A DNA stretch of 64,000 nucleotides from Rachycentron canadum (taxonomy: Eukaryota > Chordata > Actinopteri > Carangiformes > Rachycentridae). The stretch covers positions 13,565,462-13,629,461 of the forward strand of contig CM076669.1 of the NCBI GenBank assembly GCA_038496675.1, in the 5' to 3' direction. The translations under genes and the position numbers were made by a program. Under the pieces are notes generated by a model. The model saw only the letters and a list, made by a program, of their open reading frames with translations. It made no database searches and was not told the origin of the DNA. Positions 25,545 through 36,918 of the stretch are shown piece by piece; positions within the stretch are counted from its first letter, which is position 1; the number at the start of each line of letters is the position of its first letter.

Positions 25545-28500
25545 GTCGTTGGAAATGACTCAGCAAATAGTTCTTGGTTCCAAAAACCTTGGCACAGACA
25601 GGCATGTTGAGAGCAGGACAGCAGCAACTGTCTCTATTTTTCAGGAACAACTTGCTCAGTTACACACAGTTCACATGTTGAAGCACAACCACAGTCTTAT
25701 CTGCTGGCATCTAAGCAGCTTCACAAGAGCAGCAGCAGCGCTAACTGTCCCCACCCAAATTTATCTTGTCAAACTGGCAACCTTTCTGTCAAGAGCCTGC
25801 CTTCTTTAATCCTGAGGCCACCATGTGAACATTATCCAGTTTGCTGCCTACTGTTAAACAGCTTTAAACTCTACCTCAAAGCGTCATGTCCACCCAAAAA
25901 ATACCTATAAGCTTTTATCAAATGAATGAAGTCAGTTTAGGCTGGTTTTACTGATCTCCTTTTGCAGCTTTTAAAAACTTTCTTTACCCTATTTGAAGTG
26001 TGATGGTTGGTCGGCATCCTCACACCATGAGCTGTAACAGCCTCTACACTGCAGCTCACATTAAAGGGTTGGGGGGGGGGAACTGTTAGACACATTTCTA
26101 TATGTGTCATTCCCTTTTGGGATCTAGGTGGTTATATTTAGTTTGGGGTTTTGTCCACTGTGTAATGAAGTCCACGCTGCGTCTGGCCAGGAGATGATAA
26201 GCCTTTTTGCAGGAGAGGTAATGTGCAGGCTCAGGGGCTTCCTCATCTCGACCGATTCGGGTCCCACAGAGCCCCTGAGAATACTGATCACTGCTGTGGA
26301 TGCAAATGAGGGGAAGTTTCCTCAAGGTCGAAAAAGATTCATGCAGAGCAAATTAAGTCAGATGACTCCTTGCCCGTAGTGGCTTTTTAAATTGCACTGG
26401 GCCTGGCAGAAATATGATATATCTTCTCGCTGGTAATGAGAGCATTATTTAAAAAAAATACATCTTTCATTACTTTTCCCTCTCCCTATTTGATTTATAC
26501 CTCCTGTACTTAAAATGCAGCTGAGGGATAGGAGACAGTGTCGATTATAAGATGCATGGATTCCTAAAAAATTTAAAGCAGCCACATTCCTCATAGTTAC
26601 AAAAAACGGATCAAATGTTCTCATAAACCTCAAGTGTAAAAATGTAAACAATGGAACATAAAGTACCACAGCAGCAATATAATGTAAAATGCTGAGTCAG
26701 CCATATTACTTAAATATTCGGTGAACAGAGTCACAATTCAAAACATATTGAGTATCCAGGTATAAAAACCACTTTACCCACCTCAGTCAAACATTGGCCT
26801 TGTTAAAAGATTGTTTAACATTTACACATTTAGTGTGGAGGACATCATCATATATCCTGTTGCTGATTTTAATGTGAAGTTATCTGAAAATCTATATATC
26901 TAAATCTATATATATAAAATCTGCCCTAAGTTGATGCCCAGCACCAAACAGCAGACAAACAAAGTTAGCTGTTAGCTGCTGAGCATTTAGCTGCTAAAGA
27001 GCCGCATATTTTCCTTGGACTTAAAAGAGAGCAACTGCTTGACTAACCAGAAATACTCCAAAAAGGTGATAATGATGCACCTTAATTTCCTTTGCAATTC
27101 ATGACATACATTTAATTAATTACATTTTATAGCATCATAAAAGTTTGTTCATGATAGGAAGTAGTTGTGCTTGGCTTAATGGACATTTACTATGGAAGGT
27201 CTGGGTAATAATATTAACGTTGACCCTAGTTTTCACTTCTAATTAAGTCATTTAGATAATATGGTTAAACTGGGATTTGGTTACAACCTAATTAACCTGA
27301 CTTGTACTGCCGGCTTTCAACAGAAACACGTCTGACACATCGCAAGTGCCTGAATATAAACCTCACATGTTCAGACCAGGTGATTCTTACATAAGTTACA
27401 GAAGGAGGACAGTGCTTTGTCATTTGCTTCTCTGGGCTTGTGAATGAAAAGTATTCTGAAGCAGGATGCACGTTGAGAAACTGAAAACACAGAATAAAGG
27501 ATTTAAAAAAATCTTGCTGTACCATAATATATACACCGTACTATTCATTAAACACATTATATAGAATAGGAAATTATATTTTTATATGCATGTTTTTTTC
27601 TGATTTATTACATTGTCATTTACTTTCCTTAAAGTGATGTGTTTAAAAATTTAAACAGCACTGTTGCTGCTATAAATAGAAGGGAGTGCTCACTGGCGTG
27701 CAGCACTAATGAGATTAAATCATTATGCACTCACTTTCAGTGATCCTGTACTGTAAACATGCAACATGCGTGGGTTGATTTTTCTGTTTTCCATTTGTTC
27801 CAGGTCCCATCAGCAGCATACTCGTCAACAAGTATGGCTGCAGGCCCATCGTCATGATGGGGGGCTGCCTCTGTTCCACTGGCATGATCTTAGCTTCTTT
27901 CTGCGTCAGCGTGGTGCAGCTCTATATCTGCATAGGAGTTATCGGTGGTAAGTCCTTCTAAATCCACTTAAGTTCAGTTTCAGTTAATTTGATTAGCCTC
28001 TACCTCTAAATAGCAGGTGATAAATAAAACAGACTCAGCAGGAAGTGTGTTTGCTTTGTGTATCCAGTCTATTTTGGTTTTTTATTATGATGTATTTTTT
28101 TTATTATTTGCTGTATTTAGGTGCAAACTTGCTCACAGTGGGGGTTGGTAAACATCAGCCTATCTCAACCAATATTACCTGGTCCTGTGATCCTGTTGAT
28201 CGTGGGACCAGTTACAGTCTAACAATATCAATCCATAATAGCAAACCATGATGGCAAACCTATAACATAACAATAATAATGTATTGTTCCGCACCAAGAC
28301 GTTTTAACAGCCCCCACTGTGGGAAGCTCCTGCTGACTTACTATTACATTAACTTAGCTTAATAATACAATATTTACAATATTGCTTCATGTGCCTTTTA
28401 ATGACAATAAATCATATGTAATGGAAACAATACTTTATTTTTTACTTACTTTATTTATTACTCACTTATAACAACTCCTGTCATCACATGTAAAATCAAA

Positions 28501-30682
28501 ACACGGTTGCTTAATTTTTTTTCATATTGTACTAATTTCATTGTGAAAAAAGGCACCTAGGTCAGGTTATAAGTGAGACTGGTATACATTGTACCTCTTG
28601 TACCTCAAGCTAAATGCTAACACTAGCATGCTAGTATGCTCAAATTGACAGTACTAACATCCAGATATATTCTAACTAATATTAATAAATGTAACAAAAA
28701 GCTAACTAACAATCATCTGTGGATATCTGATTGGGAATTTCATTCATTATTTGACAGATACTTGGTCACATATCCTTTTGGATAATCCTAGTGCCAGTGC
28801 TGCTATGAGCCATGGAACCAAATATTATTTTGAAACCTATTTAAATAGAGTAGCTCTAAGATGCTCAGCTGCTTCTCATGTTGTGTTATTTTCACTTGGT
28901 TTCTTATCTGGGTGAGTAAAAAGTGTTTTGTACCAGTTATTACATCAACAGTTGTAACATGACTGCTTGAAGTTATAATTACCTCTGCTATTTGTCCTCA
29001 TAGGTCTTGGACTAGCCTTCAACCTGCAGCCAGCGCTGACTATGATAGGCAAGTACTTCTTGAAGAAGCGTCCCATTGCGAACGGGCTGGCAATGGCAGG
29101 TAGCCCAGTATTCCTCAGTACTCTGGCTCCTCTCAATCAGTACCTCTTCAACCAGTTCGGCTGGAGAGGCAGCTTCCTCATCCTGGGTGGTCTGCTGCTG
29201 AACTGCTGTGTGGCTGGTTCCCTCATGAGGCCTCTGAGACCTCCACCCAGCAACACCAAGAAAGACGAAGAATTGCCTGTGATCGCCACCACAACGAAAG
29301 AGAAACGCACTGTCTGGGAAACGGTCAACAGCTACCTAGACTTGACGCTCTTCAAACATCGTGGCTTCCTCATCTACCTGTCGGGCAATGTCATCATGTT
29401 CCTGGGCTTCTTTGCACCTATTGTCTTCCTTGCGGCCTATGCCAAGGACATGGGTGTGGATGAGTACTCTGCTGCTTTCCTGCTCTCAATCCTAGCTTTT
29501 GTCGACATGTTTGCCAGGCCGTCCATGGGACTACTGGCCAACTCACGCTGGATTCGGCCCAAGATCCAGTACTTCTTCAGCTTTGCTGTGCTGTACAATG
29601 GAGTGTGCCACATTCTCTGCCCATTGGTGGAAAGCTACACTGGTCTGGTGGTGTATGCAGTGTTCTTTGGCTTTGCCTTTGGCATGGTCAGCTCAGTCCT
29701 TTTTGAAACACTGATGGACCTAGTTGGGCCTCAGAGGTTCTCCAGTGCTGTGGGACTCACCACCATTGTGGAGTGCTGCCCGGTCCTATTTGGTCCACCA
29801 CTGGCAGGTACGTTTTTTGTTATTCATGTCATGTGCCCTGTTTGCCCTGCTGTTCATTAATGATGTTTGGTGTTAGGGATCTATGTTGTGATCTAAATTC
29901 ACAACATTACTAAGGCCTGGTCAGAACAGAATGGTAAATACTTGCTAGCACTCAACAGTCACAAATTCTTTCTTGCTGATGGGACAATACAGTCGCACAC
30001 TTTGTTAAAAATCTCATTTATATCATTAAGTCATTTCTCACATCTGTCTGCAAACCATGCCATGTTTTACTAGAGGAGGTAAAATTGCAACACAGCTTTT
30101 AATGATGGCATTTCCTGTTTGGGTTCTGTAGCCCTTAATGCCCTTCAGTGGGCAACACTTAAGATAGTTTACTTAAAGTTGAATTGGATATGAAATACCC
30201 CCCCTCCTTACAAACCAACCAAAAGATTCAGCTGAAATGAATTGATCTCAGGCCATTTTTAAATGCACATACCTCCAGGCCTTTATCCAGATAATAATAA
30301 TCTGCAATAGTTGACATTTAGAAATGTTTTCAGTGTAATATATCTCAATTCTACTTGGCAAAGTTTGTGCAGATACTAACATTGTGAAACTTTGTGTTGT
30401 CTTACAGGAAAACTGGTTGATGTCACAAAAAACTACAAGTACATGTATTTTTGCTGTGGAGCTATTGTGATTGTAGCAAGTATTTGGCTCTTCATTGGAA
30501 ACTTCATTAACTACAGACTCTTGGAGCGTGAGCGCAAGCATGCAGAAATGTACAAACGGACTGAGACAGAAGATCCGGACCAAGTTCAGGGTCAGAAGGA
30601 GGCTGATGGGGAAGCCCAGGCCTCTGAGGAGCTGGTCAACAAGAAAGACGAGGAACCTATGCAGCGGGAAACCAACATCTAA
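21501..30682 (+). CDS. slc16a7: Monocarboxylate transporter 2 (MCT2), complete four-exon coding sequence
   Basis: The joined exons 21501-21717, 27804-27947, 29004-29807 and 30408-30682 total 1440 nt and encode 479 residues. MCT2 is a 12-pass plasma-membrane symporter that moves lactate, pyruvate and ketone bodies with a proton. The family signature DGGWGW is at 15-20 at the start of TM1. Lys38, equivalent to the substrate-site lysine of MCT1, is present in YAFPK. The second conserved motif runs from Tyr138 to Pro155. The TM8 charge pair is Asp288/Arg292 in FVDMFARP, matching the MCT1 Asp and Arg needed for transport. The cytosolic TM6-TM7 loop (about 197-237) is short, as in MCT2 and unlike the longer MCT1 loop. 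FNLQPALT, DEYSAAFLLS, YKYMY and the terminal RETNI favour MCT2 over MCT1 or MCT4. Length fits mammalian MCT2 (about 478). An in-frame TGA at 21486-21488 and a G at -3 support the ATG at 21501. Confidence 0.95.
21718..27803 (+). other. Intron 2 of slc16a7; microsatellites, no gene seen inside
   Basis: This 6.1 kb intron has GTGAGC at its 5' end and TTGTTCCAG at its 3' end. It is AT-rich with many short in-frame stops. The only clear structures are a poly(T) run near 22682, a compound (AC)n(AT)n tract at 25512-25544 and a poly(G) run near 26069. Open frames of up to 133 codons (for example 23012-23413 +) lack recognisable motifs and coding-like codon use. Confidence 0.85.
25512..25544. repeat. 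Compound (AC)n(AT)n microsatellite in intron 2
   Basis: About six AC units run directly into about eleven AT units, a junction that can extrude or form cruciforms. The open frames across it are artefacts of the repeat. Confidence 0.95.
27804..27947 (+). CDS. slc16a7: slc16a7 coding exon 2 (residues 73-121)
   Basis: This 144-nt exon is bounded by TTCCAG and the donor GGTG|GTAAGT, and is phase 1 at both ends. It encodes the end of TM2, the NKYG-R loop that is conserved in MCTs (NKYGCRPIV), TM3 (GGCLCSTGMILASF) and the start of TM4. The exon boundary before GLGLAFNLQPALT matches the protein alignment with no gap. Confidence 0.95.
27948..29003 (+). other. Intron 3 of slc16a7
   Basis: This is a 1056-nt intron from GTAAGT to CCTCATAG. 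It is AT-rich and I see no further gene or recognisable repeat in it. Confidence 0.92.
29004..29807 (+). CDS. slc16a7: slc16a7 coding exon 3 (residues 121-389), main transport exon
   Basis: This 804-nt exon encodes the end of TM4 through TM11. It contains the motif YFLKKRPIANG at 138-148, TM5 and TM6 (GGLLLNCCVAGSLMRP), the cytosolic TM6-TM7 loop with a charged KKDEE stretch, and TM7 (LIYLSGNVIMFLGFF). TM8 carries Asp288 and Arg292, and TM9-TM11 include SSVLFETLMDLVGPQRFSSA, a stretch nearly invariant in MCT1/2. It is bounded by CCTCATAG and GGCAG|GTACG. Third codon positions are strongly G/C-rich compared with the flanking introns. Confidence 0.97.
29808..30407 (+). other. Intron 4 of slc16a7
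   Basis: This is a 600-nt intron from GTACGT to the pyrimidine-rich TTGTCTTACAG. No other feature is seen. An open frame on the minus strand at 30248-30742 overlaps the last exon and is its shadow. Confidence 0.92.
30408..30682 (+). CDS. slc16a7: slc16a7 last coding exon (residues 389-479)
   Basis: This exon encodes KLVDVT and YKYMY before TM12, TM12 itself (about 404-422, GAIVIVASIWLFIGNFINYRLL) and a cytosolic tail of about 55 residues rich in Glu, Lys and Gln. It ends ETNI followed by TAA (30680-30682). The terminal Thr-Asn-Ile fits a class I PDZ ligand pattern (S/T-X-hydrophobic), and the same ending occurs in mammalian MCT2, which supports the paralogue call. Confidence 0.95.
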
Positions 30683-32130
30683 ATCCTTTTTTTCTGCCAA
30701 CAGCTCACCCTCACCTCCAGAGCAACCTTGCAACACTTTCAAACAAGATCAAACTGAGCTCCAAGCCAAGAGGTGCCTCTGGGTGTACAACCAGGCTCAA
30801 CTCGGGGTCCTCTGCACTTCTCTAATACTAACTGCCAAAGCACCAACTGTGTTGTAGGAAGCTGAGAGGAGTAATATCTGAGCTTTTTGTTTGTCGGAGC
30901 ATCAGATGTGATAACAGAAACAGAAATATTAACCTGAGAGGAATGTGTAAGATACTGTATGCATGTGAAGAGGCTGAAAGTCAGAAAATGTTTGTGGTAC
31001 TACTAACTTGAGTTTCTTTTTTTTGCCACATTCACCTCATATCGGATTTACTATGAATATAAGACTGCATCTGAGGGACAAATGCTTTCATGGCTGAGGC
31101 CTAGTTGCAGTTACATGCAACCCCACTCTCTCTGAAACTCTGAAATTGTGTCAACTGAAAGCAGCAAAATCCATAGATGTTGGCAGATAATTGGGAAATC
31201 AGTCCCACCAAGACAATCAACTCTGCTTAAGAAAACTATTATCTGCTGCAGTTTGTCAAAGCTCAATGTTTAGCGATCTGTCCATTTAAAAATATTCCAA
31301 ACTGCAGCAGCGAGCATCATTCCACTTTTCCTCCACTGTTTTCCGATATGACGTGAATGCAGCCTCAGCGTGTTGCCAATGTTCCGACAGCACCAGCAAA
31401 CTGAGTTCACAGGTTCAAAACACGATCTCTTCACAACACACTGAAGTCTTGGTAAATGAAGAAAGTTTCAATTAAGAAGTGAACGATTTCTTGGTGGTTT
31501 AGAAAGACCTTTTCTCTGACTCAAAGCTCCCTGGGTTTTTCATTGACGAGGGCCAGTGTCCGTTCTTGGGGAAGTTTCTTAAGCACTGATCCCTAACTGT
31601 GTGTTCACATCACAAGCAACAAGGTTTATGTGTTACATTTTTTTGACAGATTGTCACTAATTAATATGCACCAACTGAGCAGTTTGAATTTGTCAGTATA
31701 GAAGATAGAAAAATGAAGTGTCAAACTTTAAGGTATGCAGTAGTCAGAGACTCTTCAAAGTTCTTCACAACTATGAGTCTTTCAATGGATGGAGTCATGT
31801 GCTCCTATAATTTTGCTAATGTTCCTAAAATCATATTAATAGGGAACAGCGGTGGAGCTGTGATCTGGCTCGATGCTGGCAGCTGTTGAGAAAGGCTGAG
31901 AAAGGAGTTTCCCCGTTTGGTCATTTCTGTAAAACATCTTATGACTTGGCCATTGTTTTGCTTGTGCTGTGAAAACAGCATTAGCAATCTCAGTGCACTG
32001 GAAATGCTTGATCCATGCAGTGATGCATGTGGAGCAAGAACGCAAAATCCTAATTGCTGTGTTTCATATGGCAATTGGGCACCCTAAAATTCCCACCTCC
32101 ATAAATAAAGAACAGATGTGTTCACAGCTG
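30683..32130 (+). other. slc16a7: slc16a7 3' UTR (inferred extent)
   Basis: Non-coding sequence follows the stop codon. No canonical AATAAA is seen until 32104, which predicts a 3' UTR of about 1.4 kb. A longer form reaching the tandem signals near 36286 is possible. No repeat family is obvious in this stretch. Confidence 0.5.
32104..32109 (+). terminator. slc16a7: Candidate poly(A) signal AATAAA for slc16a7
   Basis: This is the first AATAAA after the stop codon. The following 40 bases contain GT-rich stretches (GATGTGTTC, GGTGCCCGTGTA) consistent with a downstream element. Cleavage would be expected near 32120-32130. Confidence 0.45.
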
Positions 32131-34144
32131 GTGCCCGTGTATTATGCTGCCCGCCTGAGCACTGTAATGTTTTGTAGTAAAACCTGCACCAATGTCCCAC
32201 TTTAATACTTTCGATCAAGTCATAAAATGTAAGTTGTCACATGCTCCGTATTGCACTCATATACAGTATGCTGCACTAAAAGAAAAATGGCCATACTTAC
32301 TCCCCAAACATCTTTATGAAACTGCTGCAATTCAATACATTTAATTATGGTTGAATGTAATTTCCTCTGTGGGCCTTAATAAGGTATTAATGACCAAAAA
32401 CCATCTGCATAATAGTGGTTTTTCTACACACTCAGCCCCATGAGCAACATATTCTCATATTTAAATGCAGATATACAGGGAAATGTATTTCTTGTGGTCA
32501 GTTTAACAGCCCATTCTCTTATACATTGCCTTAAATGTGATGTAATGTGATGACAGTTGTACAGTGAATACTTGATAGTATTATATGAAGCTGATACACC
32601 TCTATGTTAATGTGACCCACCTTTTGTTGCTGTTAACCAACAAGAAATCAGTGTAATCTGCTCCATTTGTCTCCTAACATGTCTGTATTGAAATGTTAAA
32701 ATAATGACATGGTGTTTTTCTGTGTAGTCTCTCCGTTAACTAACACCTGAAGGAATATTACCGATACTAATGAATGCTAATCCACCTGTATTTACAATCG
32801 TGTTGTTCGCATTCACATGTGCTGGGTGAACATATCGTGTAACAGTTTAACTGCTTTAAATGTCAGTGTTGTTCAGTATTCTATCCATTCCACGTGTTCA
32901 TTTTTGTAAATGTCACCTTACTGTAAACTCAAGCTAAGCGCTGACCGAATGGTGTCCTTACTCAGATGTCCTAGCAAAGCCAGACACATTTTAATAACAA
33001 ATGTAGTATTTCAAAGCAATCATGAACAGAAAAAACATGTTATCGTCATTTTTTCCCCTTTGCTTTGAATAACTGAATGTGTGTCAAGACTCATGAAAAT
33101 AGATGTCCAGCTGTGCAGCGGTGGCTCTCAACAACGTACCATCTTTACCGACGACACAGAGTCACAAAGGAAATCCTCCAAATGAGAGCAATCAGCTTTG
33201 TCCTCTGGGGGTTTGGTGGGACACTGTTGAGAGAAACTGCTCTGCTGTTAACTGTAAATGAGATCATTCTGAAAGGTTTGCACACTGTGGTGTTATTAGT
33301 TTTATGAAGCACTTGATCTGAGCTTGCTTTTGGACCTGGACTAGGTCTCATGTTTCCATATGGAGATGAGTCAGTCTGTTTTGAAGCAGCCCCAACAACA
33401 TATAGACAAACGCAGGTTGTCATTACTTTATTAGGCCTTATGTGTTGAGGTTACCTCTGTTTAGACTCTGACTAAACCTGTTCATGTAGCTACTTGAACT
33501 TCCAATACGCACTTTGTTCACCAGCATTTCATGCCGATCTTAGTATTTTAATGTCTCTACCTTCCTAATGAATTAGATTAATACCTTCTGAATGTCGACT
33601 TATCCTGCTTGCACTTAATTAGTGGAAAGAGGGGCAACTTTCATTCACTATGCTCACTGTGCATGATGACTCAATGAGGAAAACAGACTGCTGTACAATC
33701 ACTTTCTACCAAATAACGCTGCCCCCTGCTGGTGTAAAACCACATAGACCAAGGTGAAGGTGAAGCCAGGCTCACCTTTCAACAGAACGCTGCTGTTCAT
33801 AGATTATTTCATGTCACACCCATAAAATGTGTCAGTTTCATGGGTAATGTAAATGCATCTGTGCTTTTTTCTTTTTTCTGGTGGGGGTATTGTCAGTATG
33901 AATATGCTTTCTTGCTATTTTTATGTTAAAGTATACAAGTAGAACAAAACACAACCCTGTAATGGTTTGATGGAGATAAGGGGAATACTACTGAATTTCA
34001 ACATTTATTCTTCAAGCCTGTACAGTTTTGTTTTATCTTCAAATCACTAATAAGAACTTGATTAACAAAAAAAAAAAAAAAGGGTTATCCCTTTCGTAGA
34101 TGAAGCAGCAATATATTCTCCAGGAGAATATAGAACACCTGCGA
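32131..34144. other. Downstream of slc16a7, no gene seen
   Basis: AT-rich non-coding sequence, possibly part of a longer 3' UTR. It ends close to a poly(A) run at 34069-34081. Open frames at 33077-33423 on both strands are mutual shadows with no recognisable motif. Confidence 0.55.
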
Positions 34145-34330
34145 TGGTACAAGGCAGCAGCTCCCAACCTGACTGTCAGGATGCCAAATGGGGTCAAGGG
34201 ATAAATCTAAGAGAGATAATTAATACCACAAGAGAGAAGAGAGAACATGTTTGTTTTTTCTGTAATTGCTGTTTTCTTGTGAAATACTGAATAGTTTTTC
34301 TGCTGAGGCCTAAAAGATGAGGCCATATTT
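34145..34330. repeat. Diverged dispersed repeat ("CCCAACCTG...GGGGTCA" type)
   Basis: CAGCTCCCAACCTG, AAATGGGGTCAAGGGATAAA, then TCTAAGAGAGATAATTAAT and GTGAAATACTGAAT resemble a widespread vertebrate hAT-type MITE family whose copies read roughly TTCCCAACCTG, GGGGTCACAAGATAAATCTGA and AGATGATTAAT. The copy is degraded and its edges are uncertain. Confidence 0.5.
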
Positions 34331-36629
34331 TAGGATCTGTCCATGGTAAATCTGTTTGTCAGAAGTAAATGCGTTGCTGCTTTTGAGCTCCCTAACATTG
34401 GCCCCCTCAATGTCTGCCAATAGAGTCATTTCCATAAGGGGCATCACATGACATTCAGTAAATTAAGTGGTATTCTCCTTATTATACATAATACTGCAGA
34501 ACCATGAAGCATTGTCCAAATCTAAGCAATACATTTCTATGTATTTTGGTACAAAGTGTTTATTGTAACAAGAAAAGGAAATATGTTGTAATAATTGAAA
34601 TACAAATAGAGATAATTAAGAGTGGATTTGACATGCACCAATAGCCTTATTAATTATATTGCTTAGGATTGCATTTATTTTGAGCTTCTTTTCATTTTAA
34701 ATATATAACTGTATTTAGAAACCATCTTTGATGATTGCTTAAGACCAAATTTAGCAGAGATTAAAATTAATTAATTTATTTACTATTATTATATCTGTAA
34801 CTGTTATTTAAAAAGGAAATGTATGTTCACTGTCTGAAAATTGTTTTATGAACTAATATATAGCTTGACTGGTTTATTGTTTCGGTTTTGTTTTTTTCAT
34901 GGTGTGTGGAATCAGAACACTAAAGGATTTTAAGCTTGTGAAGGCCTCAAACAGGCTGGAAGAGATGTGACTTTGTTTGTGTTGGATACATGCAAATGCC
35001 AAGTCAAAAGGTGGCATCACCATTTCTGTTAGAAATTTTTGTTGGAAAACACTTAGCAGCTAACACAGCCTGTGACTGAATTTGGCTGCTATAGAGATGG
35101 CAGACTGGAGTCTCAAGCATTTATACAGTTTCAGTCATGACGGAGACTGATCATCTTATTGGTTGAGTTAATCATCGTTAATCAGGGCAGAGCCAAAAAA
35201 AACATTTTTTTTTTAACTCGATGTAAAAAGTGAGGTGTCTCACAGACATGAATTTCATTTCATTTCATTTAGACATGATTTCCAGATTCAAATTTCAAAC
35301 CAGGATGTACTAACAATATTGAATGTTTTTATTTATATCAAAATGGAATTTTCACAATTTTATTTTATATTCACTTTCAAAACTTCATTTTGAAAACCAT
35401 TAATTTTAAAATCTCCTGAATCTATTGAGCCAATGGGATCACTGCTGCCTCTCTAAAGTGTTTTAACAGAAATTAAGTTGAACAAAATTCCAGTCTGCAG
35501 GATGAAATCTTCCAACATATTAGATTTTCATTTCCTCTCATTGCTGTGGTGAGAGGATCAGTGTTGGTGTTGACTGTATACATGGTGATTTGCTACTGGG
35601 AGGCTGTAGGACTGTCAGTAACATCTCTGGCTCTTAAGCTAACTGTGCCTTACTGTGCTTCACTGACCATTATAAAAGCTTTTTGTGAACATGGTAAACA
35701 TGATACCGTGTTGCTCAAACACACATTTCACACACATTTAAGCTGATTAATTTGTCCCTGGTCGTGCTCATCTGTATATTTACAAATCACTGCATTCTTT
35801 CATTTTATGTAAATAATCAACGTATGTAGCCACTAAACCAGAATTCAGTCCTGTCTTCATCTTCACACTACATTAACATATATGAACAAATAAGCTCTAA
35901 GAATGTTTAATGCCAGATGGAGTCTAATTATAACCAAATTGTTAGGTCTGTATATTGTGCTAATTGGACTTGTACACATTAAGGATGCAAATTTCTGTGT
36001 CAACACATTTGAGGACGGTTGTGTTCATGTGTTTGGACCTAAGTAGTGTATTTTATCTCAGAAGTGAACTCAGTCTATTATGTTCTTCCAGTAGCAGACA
36101 CACTGTGTGCTTTCTCATCAGGGCAAATCTACTGTATGGCATTAAAGCAATTTTTCAGATTGTGTCAGTCTTTCCACTACCTCTGCAGCCGTCATGTCAG
36201 AACGAGGAAAAGTACCACACGGGTATAGAAAACTGATAAATGTTTTTGTAATTGTAAAATGATGATATCACCTATCACAGTAGTCAATAAATAAAGTATA
36301 TATCCAAATAAGCCTCTGCCACATGACTGGTTGTGATTTTATTGTTTGTTTTATTGGTGTCTTAAGTCTCAATCTTGTCCTGCTCCTCAGCACATAAAAT
36401 CATGCTTTGTCTCAGCTGTACTGCCCAGGGGTAAAGCTGCTATTTTTCATTATTAAGTGGACAATTAAACAAGTAAAATGACCAAGGAAAGGTTCATTTT
36501 ATTCTTGGTGTGTCCCAATGATAATAATAGATCTCTATGCTTGTCCGAAAAACACTTTATATTTCTAATACTGTACATCTTATACTGTAGTCTATTCGCC
36601 TTCTGTCTCTGAACACATGGCTCTTTAAG
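34331..36629. other. Gene desert, nothing recognisable
   Basis: Very AT-rich sequence with no coding exon seen. A TTTCA pentamer repeats about four times at 35253-35269 (ATTTCATTTCATTTCATTT). Confidence 0.55.
36286..36295 (+). terminator. Overlapping tandem poly(A) signals (distal candidate)
   Basis: Two overlapping AATAAA hexamers (36286-36291 and 36290-36295) are followed within about 60 bases by a T/GT-rich stretch (TTGTTTGTTTTATTGGTGTC). They could end a long alternative slc16a7 transcript or an unannotated transcript, or be chance in AT-rich DNA. Confidence 0.25.
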
Positions 36630-36918
36630 ATCATCAATCCATTATCTATATTGCTAATCCATGCAGGGTCGCAGAGGGGCTGGAACCAACCCCAGCTGAC
36701 ATTGGGCGAGGGTGGGATAGACGCCGGACAGATCACCAGTCCATCACAGGGCCAACACATAAAGTCAAACAACCATTCACTCGCACACTCACATCTACAG
36801 GCAATTTAAAGTCACCAATAAACCTAACGTGTATGTCTTTAGATTGTGTGGAGAACCTGGAGGGAACCCATGCAGGCACTGGGAGAACATGTAAACTCCA
36901 CATAGAAAGGCCCCTGGC
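36630..36918. repeat. Dispersed fish repeat ("GGGTCGCAGAGGGGCTGGAA" type), longer copy
   Basis: The copy starts at CATCAATCCATTATCTATAT and contains CAGGGTCGCAGAGGGGCTGG, CCCAGCTGACATTGGGCGAG, ACCAGTCCATCACAGGGCCA, GGCAATTTAAAGTCACCAAT, TGCAGGCACTGGGAGAACAT and AACTCCACATAGAAAGGCCC. This is one of the commonest interspersed repeats in fish genomes. The open frames at 36557-36939 on the minus strand come from it. A second, shorter copy is at 62849-62962. I leave the class open. Confidence 0.8.

Larger units (their letters stand above)
12632..32130 (+). other. slc16a7: slc16a7 transcription unit (gene model)
   Basis: This is the inferred gene span: a probable non-coding exon 1 (ending 12797), coding exons 21501-21717, 27804-27947, 29004-29807 and 30408-30682, and a 3' UTR running to a poly(A) signal at 32104. 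Introns are about 8.7, 6.1, 1.06 and 0.6 kb. All three coding introns have GT/AG ends and interrupt a glycine codon after its first base (phase 1), and the joined frame is open throughout. The coding part is certain. The transcription start, the link of exon 1 to the ATG exon and the 3' end are inferred from sequence signals only, with no transcript evidence. Confidence 0.8.

Noticed and set aside
29042..29860. Open frame taken as a self-contained 272-residue gene
   Set aside because: It is coding exon 3 of slc16a7 read through the donor at 29808 into intron 4; the true exon begins at 29004 and is spliced at both ends.
30248..30742. 164-codon minus-strand open frame
   Set aside because: It overlaps the last slc16a7 exon and its intron; no motif, and the plus strand explains the sequence.
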